A DNA stretch of 64,000 nt from CAWJAP01 sp963834365 (GTDB lineage: Bacteria > Acidobacteriota > Vicinamibacteria > Vicinamibacterales > Vicinamibacteraceae): contig CAWIBS010000028.1 in NCBI GenBank assembly GCA_963834365.1, forward strand, positions 28,142 through 92,141, given 5' to 3'. Below the pieces are notes generated by a model. It did not search any database, was not told where the DNA came from, and saw only the letters and a list, made by a program, of their open reading frames with translations. A program made the translations under genes and the position numbers. Below are positions 1 through 10,818 of the stretch, piece after piece (position 1 is the stretch's first letter; each line of letters starts with the position of its first letter).

Positions 1-1
1 C

Positions 2-763
2 CGCACCTATGCCGCCATGATGTCGGCGATGGACGATGGCATCGGGCGAACGCTCGCCGCGCTGCGTGCCGAAGGGCTGGAGGAGAACACGCTGGTCTTC
101 TTCTTCAGCGACAATGGCGGCCCGACGATGGCGGGGACCACGATCAACGGCGCGACCAACACGCCGCTGCGGGGGTCGAAGCGTCAGACCTGGGAGGGCG
201 GCATTCGCGTGCCTTTCATCATTCGCTGGAAGGGGCGCCTTCCGGAAGGTCGGGTCGACCGACGGCCGATTGTTCAGCTCGATGTTCTGCCGACGGCGCT
301 CGCGGCCGCGGGCGTCGAGCCGAAAGCCGACTGGAAGCTCGACGGCGTGAATTTGTTGCCCTACCTGACCGCCAATCTCCAGGACGCGCCGCACGACGCG
401 CTGTATTGGCGGCTCTTCGCGCACATGGCCATCCGCAAGGGCGCGTGGAAGCTCGTGAAGACGATGGAGGGACCGTTGCTCGACGCCGATACGAGCCAGC
501 CGGATCTGTCCGGTGCGCAGCTATTCAATCTGGCCGAAGACATCGGCGAGAAGAACGACCTCGCCGCCGCCCACCCGGAGAAGGTCAAGGAGCTGGCGGC
601 CGACTGGCTGCGGTGGAGCAAGGAGATGGCAAAGCCGCTCTGGACGCCGGGCGCCGGAGGACGGGGGCGGGGGGGCGCCGTCCGCGGGCCAGCGCCACGC
701 TTCGCGGGAACGTCGTCCGGACAGGTACCTGCCTGCCGCGCATTATCCCGAGTTCCCGTCTAA
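2..763 (+). CDS. Sulfatase, C-terminal part (5' end cut by window edge)
   Basis: This is the C-terminal half of an arylsulfatase-type sulfohydrolase (alkaline-phosphatase superfamily), which removes sulfate esters from sugars or aryl compounds, usually in the periplasm. The frame is open from base 2. Visible family signatures are YAAMMSAMDDGIG, the metal-site segment FFFSDNGG, then a TPLRGSKRQTWEGGIRVPF block containing the conserved Lys-Thr-Glu-Gly-Gly-hyperactive segment, and an ALYWR plus KLV stretch typical of the C-terminal subdomain. The N-terminal formylglycine site lies outside the window, so activity cannot be judged. The last 40 residues are Gly/Arg-rich and follow G runs near 659-678, so the true C-terminus may be in another frame. 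It converges on the M48 gene. Confidence 0.9.
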   Translation, partial: RTYAAMMSAMDDGIGRTLAALRAEGLEENTLVFFFSDNGGPTMAGTTINGATNTPLRGSKRQTWEGGIRVPFIIRWKGRLPEGRVDRRPIVQLDVLPTALAAAGVEPKADWKLDGVNLLPYLTANLQDAPHDALYWRLFAHMAIRKGAWKLVKTMEGPLLDADTSQPDLSGAQLFNLAEDIGEKNDLAAAHPEKVKELAADWLRWSKEMAKPLWTPGAGGRGRGGAVRGPAPRFAGTSSGQVPACRALSRVPV

Positions 764-851
764 CGGACGTCCGACACGCTGGACTGAGCCTCGCAGGAAG
801 TAATCCGGCCGCAGCCACAGGCACTCGCGAGCGGCATGTCCTGCTCTTCCG

Positions 852-1646
852 TCACTCGAGCGGTGATTGGCGCACACCCGCTGCGGTGCGGCCGGTTGGG
901 CCTGCTGCCCATGCCATAGCCGCCCGGGCAAACGTCCGACGCTGGACGAGAGTGGGATAGCTGCTCTCGTTGAGAGCGGTCCCCAGCCTTTCGTGGTTGA
1001 ATCGGCTGATCTTCTCGATGCCGGTCGTCAACCGGGACGCCTTCATCCCAAGCCTGTGGAGCGTCACGATGGCGATACCATCGCAAACGAGTTCGAGTTC
1101 CTTGAGGCGGTTCCGATCGCCGAGTTTGGATGCGCGTTCGTAGTCCAGCCACACGTACTCGTGCCCGATTTCGTGGGCGGTCGCGGCTTGCAGTTCGTCC
1201 GCACGCAGCAGGGTCAGCGCTGCTTCCGAGATGAGGAGGACTGCCCGCGCATGCAGGGCGATGGCGGCCTGGGGAACGTCGATCACCTTGATCTCGTACA
1301 CCGAATCGCGCTCGGCCGCCCGGAGCACCTGTCTCACAGCAGCCAGCTTATGCAGCGCCAGGCCGTTCAGGTTGGTCACCTCCCCTTCCCTCGGGAGGGA
1401 GCGCAAGATGTGCGCCTTTTGCTCGGCTGAGACCGGTGTCGGCCGCGCGGTCTCCAGCAAGCGGGCAACGGCGGCGGGATCCGCAGCCAGCAGATCTCGC
1501 GGATTGGCCAGCGTCGGCGTCTGACCGTGCGCCCCCACGGCAGTCAGGGCGATGCCGATCGTGCAGAGGAGAATGAACCGGGACGCTTCGAACAGGCATA
1601 CACTGACGGCCGTTCCGTCCGGCCGCCGCAGGTCTGTGTGTCGCAT
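852..1646 (-). CDS. M48-like zinc metalloprotease, secreted or membrane-anchored
   Basis: The 264-residue product has a hydrophobic export segment at about residues 23-41 ending in AHGQ, then a compact gluzincin domain. The zinc motif HEIGH is at residues 158-162, and a downstream ELELVCDG segment (about 183-190) supplies the third ligand glutamate, as in M48 proteases (HEXXH plus ELEAD). Length is close to minimal M48 proteins. It probably cleaves proteins in the envelope. The start at 1646 was chosen because it keeps the full signal sequence; a later start inside the leader is possible. It is divergent from the winged-helix/TolB gene, with about 90 bp between them, so the two may share a regulatory region. 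Confidence 0.8.
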   Translation of the reverse strand: MRHTDLRRPDGTAVSVCLFEASRFILLCTIGIALTAVGAHGQTPTLANPRDLLAADPAAVARLLETARPTPVSAEQKAHILRSLPREGEVTNLNGLALHKLAAVRQVLRAAERDSVYEIKVIDVPQAAIALHARAVLLISEAALTLLRADELQAATAHEIGHEYVWLDYERASKLGDRNRLKELELVCDGIAIVTLHRLGMKASRLTTGIEKISRFNHERLGTALNESSYPTLVQRRTFARAAMAWAAGPTGRTAAGVRQSPLE

Positions 1647-1736
1647 GGGCCGACACTAGGCAGCGGCTCATGAGCACGTCCTTTGAGACGGAAGAGAAGC
1701 GCGACAGCAAATCTGGAGGAAATTGTTAGAGCCTTT

Positions 1737-3955
1737 ATGTCCAATCGCGCGAGTGACTTGTACGAGTTCGGGTCATACCGGCTGGATCTGGCGGGCAGAG
1801 TCCTCACACGCGACGGTCGCGCCGTCGCGCTGGCGCCGAAGACGTTCGAGCTCCTGCTGCTGATGGTGCAGAGCCCGGGTCGGGCGTTCTCGAAGCAGGA
1901 GTTGATGAGAGCGATGTGGCCCGACACGTTCGTCGAAGAGGCCAACCTTTCCTTCCAGATCTCAGTGCTGCGCAAGGCGCTTGGCGAAGAGGGCGCGCGG
2001 TGGATCGAGACGGTGCCGAAGCACGGCTACCGATTTGGCGGCGACGTGAAGGTGATTCCCTCGGCAGACCCTGCGTCGGGGGCATCTGCTGAGGTAGCGA
2101 GCCCTTCGACTCCTGTCAGGCTCGTCAACGCCGGAAAGAAGAAGAGGTGGATTGCCGCCATCGCCGCTGCGTCGGGGTTGGCCGTGGTCTCGTACCTGGT
2201 GCTCGCCCGGGGATCGCGGACCGAGACGATCCGGACCGCTGCGGCAGCGGCGGTGCCCCTGACTGCGTACCAGGGATTCGAGCTCGATCCGAGCCTCTCG
2301 CCGGATGGGAGCCAGGTGGCATTCTCCTGGAACGGTCCGACCGAAGACAACTACGACATCTACGTGAAGCTCGCCGGACCTGGGGGAGCGGTGCGCTTGA
2401 CGACCAACCCCGCTCGGGATGACAACCCTGCGTGGTCGCCCGACGGGCGGCTGATTGCCTTCCAGCGGTCCGTCTCCGAGGTCAGCAAGGACGTGTTCGT
2501 CGTTCCGGCACTGGGTGGAGCCGAACGACAGGTCGCGACGATCAACGTGGCAGGGCTCGGCATGTCGGTCGTCGGTCGGCGCGGCTGAAGGCGGCCAATC
2601 TTACGGGTCGACGCGCAATCTCAGTTGGACGCCGGATGGCAGATGGATTGCCTTTGGCGGCGGCCCGACGGAGCAGGAATCCCGCGGCATCTGGTTGACG
2701 GCCGTCGACCGTTCGGAACGACGGCGCCTCACGACCGTTGGCGGTCATGACTTCGGCGACACGAGCCCCGCATTCTCGCAGGATGGGCGCGTTCTGGCGT
2801 TTGTCCGCCAACATACAATCTCAGCGAGCGAGGTCTACGTACTTCCGCTGTCATCAGCTCTGATGCCGGTCGGTGCCCCGGCCAGGGTGACCCCCGAGAG
2901 CGGGATTGTGCGAGGCGTCGCCTGGGTGCCGGGCGGCAACGGTCTTGTGTTCTCAGTGCAAGGTCATCTCGGGCTGTCGCGTCTGCACCGGATCGCGCTC
3001 GCGGAGACACGGCCGGAGCCTGCAGGGCCGCCCGAACTCCTGCCGTTCGGAGAACAGGCCACAGCCATCAGTGTCTCCCGGACCGGCCGTCTGTGTGTAC
3101 TCGGCGCAGTTCAGAGACGCGAGCATCTGGAAAATCCCGTTGACCGGGCGAGAGGATCGCCCGGGCGCGACACCCATCGTCCCCTCGACGTTCGACGAGC
3201 AGACGCCCGATTACTCACCGGACGGAACACGGCTGGCCTTCGCGTCGACGCGATCGGGGGTCGAGGAGATCTGGGTCGCGAATGCGGACGGCTCGAACCC
3301 GGTGCAAGTGACGTCCATGGGAGGGCCGCTGTGCTCCAACCCCCGCTGGTCGACGGACGGCCGGACGATTCTGTTGAATGCGCACCGGGAGGGCTCGTCA
3401 GATCTGTATCTTCTCCGGCCGGACAGCGGCGACTTGCGCCGGATTACGGACGATCCCGCCGAGGAGATCGAACCCCGATGGTCCCGAGACGGCCGCACGA
3501 TCTACTTCGGGTCGAACAGGACCGGTCGATTTGAAGTCTGGAAGATGCCCGCTGCTGGAGGTGCATCTGTCCGCATCACGCAGGGGGGAGGACTGACCGC
3601 CACCGAGTCGCCTGACGGTCGCTTCCTCTACTACGCCAATCACGATGCTCAACCGACAGCGATTTGGCGGGTGCCGGTGAGTGGCGGCGAGGAAAGGTTG
3701 GTCGTTGACGGAGTGAGCTATCCGTTGAACTTCGTGGTAGCGAACAGGGGACTTTATTTTGTCGCCGTGGGCGACGCACCACACAAGACATCGATCGACT
3801 TCTTCGACTTCACGACGGGAAAGAGAACAACCCTGCTCGCCCTCGGGAAACAATACTGGTGGGGGATGGCGTTGTCGCCTGACCAGCGTTCGCTGCTGTA
3901 CTCGGTGATCGACACCGCGGGCAGCAATCTGATGCTCGTGGACAAGTTTCAGTGA
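1737..3955 (+). CDS. Winged-helix regulator fused to TolB-like beta-propeller (two frameshifts)
   Basis: An OmpR-type winged-helix DNA-binding domain occupies about residues 8-105 (ALAPKTFELLLLM, then ETVPKHGYRF at the wing). A membrane segment follows at about 138-158, then a long PD40/TolB propeller with repeated SPDG-type strands (SPDGSQVAFSW, SPDGTRLAFAS, SRDGRTIYFGS). This membrane-spanning one-component sensor architecture is common in Acidobacteriota. The reading frame shifts near 2575 and again near 3095; homology runs on without loss across both, so I read one protein of about 740 residues. The start at 1737 (MSNRASD) is preferred over the upstream 1683 start because the domain begins directly after it. 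Ligand unknown. Confidence 0.85.
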
Positions 3956-4142
3956 CGTTACTCAGCGCGTGGCTTGACGGCTCTTGCGGAGCGTCCGCCG
4001 CCATCCACCGCCCATCTACCTCGCCGGAGGGGATCAGTTCTTGGAAGTGTTGATACACGCTCTTAAGAACGGTTCCTATGGTCTCGCTGCTGCGATCCGT
4101 ACTCCCAGCTGGGTTGTGGCGTGTTCGTCAACGGACACGAGA

Positions 4143-6159
4143 TCACGGTCGTCCAGAACTTCTGTCGACCGGCGTGGCTCGCGGCAGGCACGCCTCCAGA
4201 GGCTGGCAGGCCGTTGCGGATCGCAGGCGGTCTGGTATCTCTCCATAAACACGCACCGCCTCCGGAATGAGCCCAGCGGTCTCCGGGATGTCGGTATATC
4301 GAAGGACACCGAGATAGTGAGGACCTCGAAGGTGGGACGCAGGCGGCGAGTGCAGGATCACGCGCCGCACGCGGCCGTCGAGGAGCGCCGCGTACATCCC
4401 GTTCACGCCATCCTCGCCTTTGCCGAGGATGGTGATGCTGGCCGCGTCGACGTCGGGAAGCGTGCGTAGGAGCTCGAGCGATCGCAGGATTTCATACACC
4501 TGCATCGATTCGAGCGTCGTGCCCGCAACCATCGCCTGGCGCTTCATGTGATGAACCAGGTCGTCGTCGCTGAAGCTGCGGAGGTTCTGCTCGAGGGCCC
4601 GGCTTCCGCGATCCAGCGTCTCGACGATCAGCACGGCCCGGTTCCCCCACTGATTGCGCTCGAGCGGCTGCTCGTTCCCCCAGACAGGAATGCCCCTCCG
4701 CTGGTCCACGAGCAGGATGGCAGGCAACCTGCCGCGGGCGCCACGTCGGACGGAAGTGAATACACCCTCTGGCTCGGAGCCCTTCGAACGACGTGAAGCT
4801 GACCCGGCGAACCCTCCTGCCTTGTACGACGCGCCTCGGGGCTCCATTCAGACTCGAGCGGTGCCGGCTGGTCGGGGAAATACCGGAACACTTCCGTGCG
4901 GAGTGCGGGTTCAATTCATCGACGGCCGCCACGCCGGGCCCGAGCGGATGGATCGCGGCGCCGCACGCGTCGGGATGAGCTCTTCGTCGATGCGCGTGAG
5001 CCTTTCGTCAATCGGCAGACCGTGTCGGAAACAGAACAACTCGTCTGGAAGCGGTTCCTCGACGGACCCTTCCGTCGTCACCGGTTCGCTCCTGCCGAGG
5101 AGCTCTTTGAGGAAGAAGGAATAGACGGGTAGGCGATGGCCTCGGTGTCGCTGTGCCCTCCAGGCGTGACCGCAGTGCGGAGCGCCCCGTGCTGTTGTAC
5201 ACGCGATAGATCTCCTGGATCTTGTCGACCAGCTCGGCAAACGCATCCATCGGGAAGCCACGGTCGGCATCGGCGTTGACGAGCAACTGCGGGCGCGGCG
5301 CGACCATCGCGCCGATCTCGGAGTAGAGCAGACCGTGGCTGTTGACGGGATACTGACAGTCGCAGTGCGCCACCGACAGCCGGTGTTTGAGCCAGCCGGT
5401 GGTCGAGAGCGTTCCGGATACCGGCGCCGAGGCCGCTATGCGCTCGTCGAGCGCAGCCAGAAAGAACGTCGTCATACCCCCGCCCGATCGTCCGGTGGCG
5501 CCGATTCGCTTGGCATCGAGGTCGGGTCGCGCGGCCAGGTAATCGATGGCCCGCCGCGCGTTCAGCAACTCGACGGCGAGGGGTGAAAAGCCGCGGCTGT
5601 ACCAATGAAACCAGGCGTGGGCATAGACACCGTGATGGGTCAACTCGACCTCGCCGCTCTCGATGTTGTCCATGACCAGCGCCGCGATGCCGTTGGTCGC
5701 AAACCAGGCGCCGTGCCGTCGATAGACGCTCTTGTTCGCGTGGCCACACTGATAGAGCACGACCGGGAACGGCTTGGAGCCGGTGCGCGGGAGATACAGG
5801 TTGGCGGTCAGGAACACCTTCGGCGCCGTCTCGAGCACGAGGTTCTCGAGAATGTATCCCCGATACTCCTGCCGGTGAGTGACGGTCCCGCGCGGAGGAG
5901 CCTCCGGCCAGCGCATGTCGTGCCAGAGCATCTTCGTAAGCGCCGCTTTTAGGTTCTGCTTCTGCCGCTCCCACAGGTCGACCGTGGTGATCCCCTTGAA
6001 GAGCTGGTCGTGACGGCGGCCAATCACCGTGTTGAAGTGCGCGTAGAGCGCTTCGAGCTCCTTGTTCGGGGGCTGGACGTTCGTCTGCGCAGCGGGCCTC
6101 GACACGACGGTCAGTGCGGACAGCGCAGCGACGACGCAGTACCGAACGGAGAAGGTCAT
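4143..6159 (-). CDS. Two-domain alpha/beta hydrolase, acetylxylan-esterase-like (several frameshifts)
   Basis: The start at 6159 begins a signal peptide (MTFSVRYCVVAALSALTVV, cleavage near RPAAQ). The first domain is an acetylxylan-esterase/cephalosporin-deacetylase-like hydrolase: VVLYQCGHANK, the nucleophile elbow GRSGGGMT, and LLVNADADRGFP near the acid residue. After a frame change around 5180 the protein continues (VYSFFLKELLG, then FRYFPDQPAPLE), and after another around 4800 it enters a second hydrolase-like domain with ILGKGEDGVNG and ILHSPPASH. The domain order matches the gene at 14350-16444, so I treat 4143-6159 as one gene with at least three indels rather than several genes. Substrate is probably an O-acetylated carbohydrate or another ester. 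Confidence 0.7.
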
Positions 6160-6368
6160 GGGGCTCACCTCTGGTCCGCGGGACTTCCGACCATGACGAC
6201 TACGACGCCATTTCGAGCGGCTACCCCGATGTCCGTAACGCAATCGGACGTGCTGAGGATCGAGCCGTGATCGTCTGCGGCCACTATGGGTGTGGGGGCG
6301 TGCGCGCCGCCTATTCCAGGGCGTCGGTCGGATTGGCCGACAACCGCGTGCTGTAGAGGGCGTCGCGC

Positions 6369-7146
6369 TCACGGCGTGTGCTCGGCTGCGCGCCGGTCGC
6401 CACCCCGACCTGAGCGACGATCGGGCCCACGAGACGTCCCCGAAGGCCGTGCCTTCAGGACCGTCAGCAGCCAGGAGGTCTTCGTCTGTGGATCTTTCAC
6501 CTCTTCAACCGTCACAAAGACGCGCTTGAGCGCCCGCAGGATCGCCCGTGCACGCGGCGACCCGAGCCATGTCGAGATGATCAACGCGCCCGACGGATTC
6601 ACGGCGGCGGCGTACCGCTCAAAGGCGGCCATGGGTTCGGGAAAGTAGTAGAGCACTTCGTTGAAGACAATGGCGTCGAACTGCTCCGTGGGGACATAGA
6701 TGGCTGCATCGCCGACCATGAACTGCGTGCGCTCGTCCTGATGTGCTCCCAGCGTCGCCACGGCGGCCTCGCTGATGTCGATGCCGACGTAGCGCGAGTA
6801 TCCGTGAACGCGAAAGCGGTGAAACAGCAGGCCTTCGCCGCATCCCACATCGAGCACCGTCCCGTCGCGGGCCACCTGGGCCAGCAGGTCAACGATGACG
6901 CTGTAGCGCCCGCGTTCCTCGGCCCGTTGGAGACGCGCCCAGCCGCCGTGTCCGTACCTGCTCTTCCCAGCGGTTCTTGGCCTGCGGAACGTCACCACGG
7001 CTCAAAGCGGCTTCCAAGCGCCTGATTCGTTCCATGACGACCGGCGACAACCTGACGCGGTCGAACACGAATCGATAGTAGAAGCTCCGGGCGGCACGAG
7101 ATGCGACCCGAATGGGCAGTCTCCAGAGCTTGTCCAGCACGTGCAC
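6369..7146 (-). CDS. Class I SAM-dependent methyltransferase (one frameshift)
   Basis: The SAM-binding motif I VLDVGCGEG is clear, followed by VGIDISEAAV (motif II acidic residue), FMVGDAAIY and the motif IV/post region FDAIVFNEVLYYF. About 60 residues of N-terminal sequence (LDKLWRLPIRVASRAARSF) lie in another frame that joins near 6965. The start is uncertain: there is no ATG, and I chose a GTG at 7146 just before LDKLWRL. The Arg/Gly-rich tail after the TVLKA segment may also be out of frame. The acceptor is unknown; the basic N-terminal segment resembles those of glycan or natural-product methyltransferases only in a general way. Confidence 0.7.
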
Positions 7147-7405
7147 CTTCGGCTGCTGGGGCGCATTTCGGCTTCGGCGCGTTGATCGTTGCGGCGCAGC
7201 CGGAGCGCGTCCTGAGATGACCGTTGTGTTGAAAGCCGGGCTTGATTCTAATCCAAGCTCACGTCGCGCGATTGGCTGAGCCCTTTCCGGTCCTTTCCGC
7301 CGCCATGCGGTGCCCAGGACCGGATTCGCACGGACCGTCTGTCCCACACATCGATCATTCCGCTAGTCTGGGACGTCTGACGATCCTGTAGGAAGGAGGT
7401 ACCCG

Positions 7406-7702
7406 ATGAGCCACAGGGTCGAACCCCGGCCGGAGCCCGATTCCGTCATGAACGCCAAGCCCCGGTTCCAGGAGGTTTTCCGGCGGTTGCGGGACGGCGT
7501 GGAATACGTTCAGAGGCGCGTGTCCGCCCGGTTGCCGGCCCCTGGCCTGGACGTCCTGCCTCCCCTTTCCCCAGTGGTACGCCGAGGGCGCAGAAGTCGC
7601 GAGCTCGCCAGCGCGCTGAGACCTCGCTTGCCTGTAACAATCCTCAGCTCAGCGGAGCGTTGGCCACCCACACGTCACCCTCCTCCGGGCCCTTGCTCAT
7701 GA
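7406..7702 (+). CDS. Possible small protein behind a strong ribosome binding site
   Basis: The only strong support is the ribosome binding site: GGAAGGAGG ends 7 bases before the ATG at 7406. The first 50 residues (MNAKPRFQEVFRRLRDGVEYV inclusive) look like an amphipathic helix. The remainder is Arg/Pro-rich and overlaps the 3' end of the opposite-strand kinase gene, so the true stop is probably earlier and hidden by an indel. I do not recognise the family. Confidence 0.35.
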   Translation: MSHRVEPRPEPDSVMNAKPRFQEVFRRLRDGVEYVQRRVSARLPAPGLDVLPPLSPVVRRGRRSRELASALRPRLPVTILSSAERWPPTRHPPPGPCS

Positions 7703-10315
7703 AGAGCTGCCGGCCGTCGGTTGTCAACGAGAGGCCGCGAAGGAAGTGCGCTCCGGCGGGCAGGACAGTCTGGTGCTGTTTTGTTGCCGAGTCGATCAAA
7801 TAGATGGCCGAACGATCGCCTTGTGCGAGCAGCCGTCTGTCGTCGGGGAGCCATACCATCAGGGCCGCCGCCGCGAATCGGAGCCCGTCCCCAATCGTCT
7901 CGTACCCGCTGCGTGTCGAACCCATAGAGCACGAGCCGGGGCCCGGACGTGCCCGCGAGGATCTTCCCGTTCGCCGACCACGCTCGCGGGATGAACGCGC
8001 CCTGCGGATATGGCGGAAGGCGAACGACCTCGCGGCCCTCCGCCTCCGGTCCGATACGCAAGATGAGCGCCGCGGGATCCTCCGGCCCCTGCTGAAGCGC
8101 GAGTCGGCCACCAAGTCCAGGCGACCACACGGGAGAGCATACCGGCGCAGGCCAGTAGACGGAACGTCGACCACTTGAACGGTCCCCGTGTCCGGGTGCA
8201 GGACACGCACCTGGCGATCGCCGCGCTGTGCGCTGAGGAAGACGATGCGGCTGCCGTCCGGCGACCATTCGCCGCAGCGCACACCCCCTGGCGCATTGGT
8301 CAACCGGCGTACGCTCGAGGTGCGCAATTCGAGCAGGAAGAAATCGAGCTGCGTGGTCGTTCGGCTGACAAGCAGCCGGCGACCGTCGGGCGAGATGCGA
8401 GCGCCGAACCAGAGATGCGGCCCTCCCAGCAACCACTTCTCGTCACCCGCTAGCGCGCCGCGCTGCGGGTGGAAGGGGACGACGGACACCGTGCCTGCCC
8501 CCGCGAACGTCGAATACGCCATCCGCCGGCCATCGCGCAACAGCGTGGGACGCGTCGCACGCTCGATGGGCACCGTCATGGCCTCGGGGGCACCGCGCAC
8601 AGCGCCGGTCTGCTCGTCGATCGCGATCCGCCACAGGTTCAGCGTGCCACCGCGATCGCTGGCGAAGATCAACGCGGTGCCGTCCGGCGTCCACGTGGGA
8701 GCGGCATCGACGGGCAGGTCGCGGGTCACCGGCACCGGTGGGCCGCCAGTTGCGGCGACCGTCCAGATGTCCCGATGACGCGTGACGGGGTCGATGCCCC
8801 AGTAGGCAATCCGCAGGCCCTCGGGCGACCATGCGGCTGACGGCGTCGACCGACACGAGTTGCTGCCGCTCCCCGCTGTCGACGTGCACGCGCCACAGCG
8901 TCGAGCCGCCCGAGCGTACAGTAGGGGTCTAGCGCACGGCTTCGAAGCGTGGCATCAGGCGAGGTCCTTGTCGTCCGGGGACCATGCCGGATTGAATCCG
9001 ACGTCGCTCACGCGGCGGACGAACTCTCCGGTGCGACCCATGACGAACAGCCCGCCACCCTGTCGCGCCGATCGAAACGCGATGCGCTCGCCATCGAACG
9101 AGAACGTCGCCTGGCCGCTGCCGCCTTCCGATTCCGCCGTGAGGTTGATGGGCCGATCGCCGCCTACGGCTTTCAGGTAGATATCGCTCTTGCGCTCTCC
9201 GTGATGCGTGTAAGACGATCCAGCGACCATCGGGCGAGATGCTCGGCGAGGATTCGACGCCGGGCTCGAAGGTAAGCTGCAGCGTTTCGACCGGCCGGGG
9301 GACGGACGCCGACGCACGCCGCCAACGGCTGGCCGTCGCCGCCGCTGCCAGGCCCGCAACCACGAGACCCAGCGCGACGCCCGCCAAAATCCACGAGCCC
9401 CGGCGCCGGCGCTCGGCCTGAACGGCCACCCGTTCGCCCGATTCGCCCGAACGCAGTTCCTGCCGGAGATGGTTCAGATCGTGGCCGAGGTCCCTGGCCG
9501 ACTGGTAGCGCTCCTCGCAATCCTTCGCCAGGCAGCGCCGCACGACGCCGGCGAGCTCGCGAGGGAGACGTCGGTTTGATCTTCCCGTGAGGGGCCGAGG
9601 CGTGTCACGGACGATGGCCGCGAGGATGGAGACGACGGAATCGCCCTGGAATGGCCGCTCGCCGACGGCCATCTCGTGGAGCACGATGCCGAGGGAGAAC
9701 AAGTCGGTCCGGTAATCGAGCGGGCGCCCGTCGGCCTGCTCGGGCGACATGTACGCGGCCGTGCCCACGATGTGGCCCTCGGCCGTCAGCTCCCAGAGTG
9801 GTGACGTGGCATGACTGTGCGCCGCGTTCGGCGCCGCGGCGCGGAGCTGGCCGGCCGAAGTCGAGGACCTTTACTCGGCCGTCGTCGCCGACCATCACGT
9901 TGCGAGGCTTGAAATCGCGGTGGATGATGCCGCGTTCGTGCGCAGCGCCGAGCGCCTCGGCCATCTGCACCGCCAGCTTGAGCTGTGGATCGATCGGGAA
10001 GCCGCCGCGTGGGATCAGTTCAGCGAGCGTCCTGCCATCGACCAGCTCCATCGCGATCACGAGCCGGCCCTCGATGTCCTCGGCCTCGTAGATCGTTACG
10101 ATGTTCGGGTGGCTGAGTGCGGCGATTGCCTGCGCTTCGCGGCGGAATCGCTCGCGCCTGCGCGCGTCGGCGGCGAAATCGTCGGGGATGATCTTGAGCG
10201 CGACGAGCCGGTTGAGGCGCGGATCTCGGGCCTTGTACACCTCGCCCATGTTGCCTGCGCCGACCAGGGCGACGACCTCGTAGGGTCCCACCGGTGTTCC
10301 CGGACTAAGGGCCAC
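7644..10315 (-). CDS. Ser/Thr protein kinase with C-terminal TolB/PD40 propeller (several frameshifts)
   Basis: An N-terminal Hanks-type kinase domain shows the glycine loop VGAGNMGEVYKA (about residues 18-29), the ATP lysine in VALKII (residue 41), catalytic HRDFKPRN (131-138), the DFG motif (151-153) and the YMSPEQ activation-segment end. A single membrane helix (ILAGVALGLVVAGLAAAA) follows, and a propeller with SPDGRWIV, SFDGERIAF, TPDGTALIF and SPDGSRIVF repeats forms the tail. This kinase-TM-propeller design is abundant in Acidobacteriota and presumably couples an external ligand to phosphorylation. Frame changes occur near 9830, 9190, 8900 and 8180-8000; the homology is continuous, giving one protein of about 890 residues. 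The start is GTG at 10315. Confidence 0.85.
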
Positions 10316-10454
10316 GGGTGCGAGTATAAGGCTCGCGAGCTAACTTCACGGGCCGTGCACGCGCCGTCGCGCCGCACGTCGTGCCAGCCGATTATGCCCG
10401 CGCGCCCGAGTGGCCCCGCCTCCTTGACTCTCGCCAACCTCCACCCTATGCTCC

Positions 10455-10467
10455 ATCAGTAACTGAT
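10455..10467. promoter_or_regulatory. Palindrome upstream of PadR gene, candidate operator
   Basis: The sequence ATCAGTAACTGAT is a perfect inverted repeat around one central base. It ends 10 bases before the padR-like start and touches its ribosome binding site, so a bound repressor would block translation initiation and transcription elongation. The second PadR gene in the window carries a related palindrome (29077-29091), which is the main reason for calling it an operator. Confidence 0.5.
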
Positions 10468-10477
10468 AGGAGGCGCA

Positions 10478-10805
10478 ATGAGCAGGCCCACCGACCTCGT
10501 TCAGGGCACTCTCGACCTCTTGATCCTCCGCGTTGTCGCCCTCGAGCCCATGCATGGATGGGCCATCGCCCAACGCATCCGGCAGATGTCCAACGAGCAG
10601 CTGCGAGTCGGCCAGAGCGCGCTCTATCCAGCGCTCCACAAACTCGAGCAGCAGGGCTGGATCGAGGCGGAGTGGGCGCCGAGCGAAAACAATCGCCGCG
10701 CCAGTATACCGGCAGACGTCGGCAGGTCGTAAAGCCCTGAAGACCGAGACGGCGCAGTGGGAGCGGCTTTCAGCAGCGATCTCTTTGGTCGTCAAGCCGG
10801 CTTGA
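10478..10805 (+). CDS. PadR-family transcriptional regulator (one frameshift)
   Basis: The product is a short PadR regulator of about 108 residues: DLVQGTLDLLILRVVALEPMHGWAI begins helix 1-2 (split here: DLVQGTLDLLIL, ALEPMHGWAI), then SALYPALHKLEQQGWI is the recognition helix and wing. The frame breaks near 10700 in the wing (ASENNRRA region) and resumes as SAGRKALKTETAQWERL, with the stop at 10803-10805. A good ribosome binding site (AGGAGG) precedes the ATG. The gene is followed 13 bp later by an ADOP permease, the usual Acidobacteriota pairing, so it likely controls that transporter and itself. Confidence 0.85.
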
Positions 10806-10818
10806 GGAGGCGAGGCCC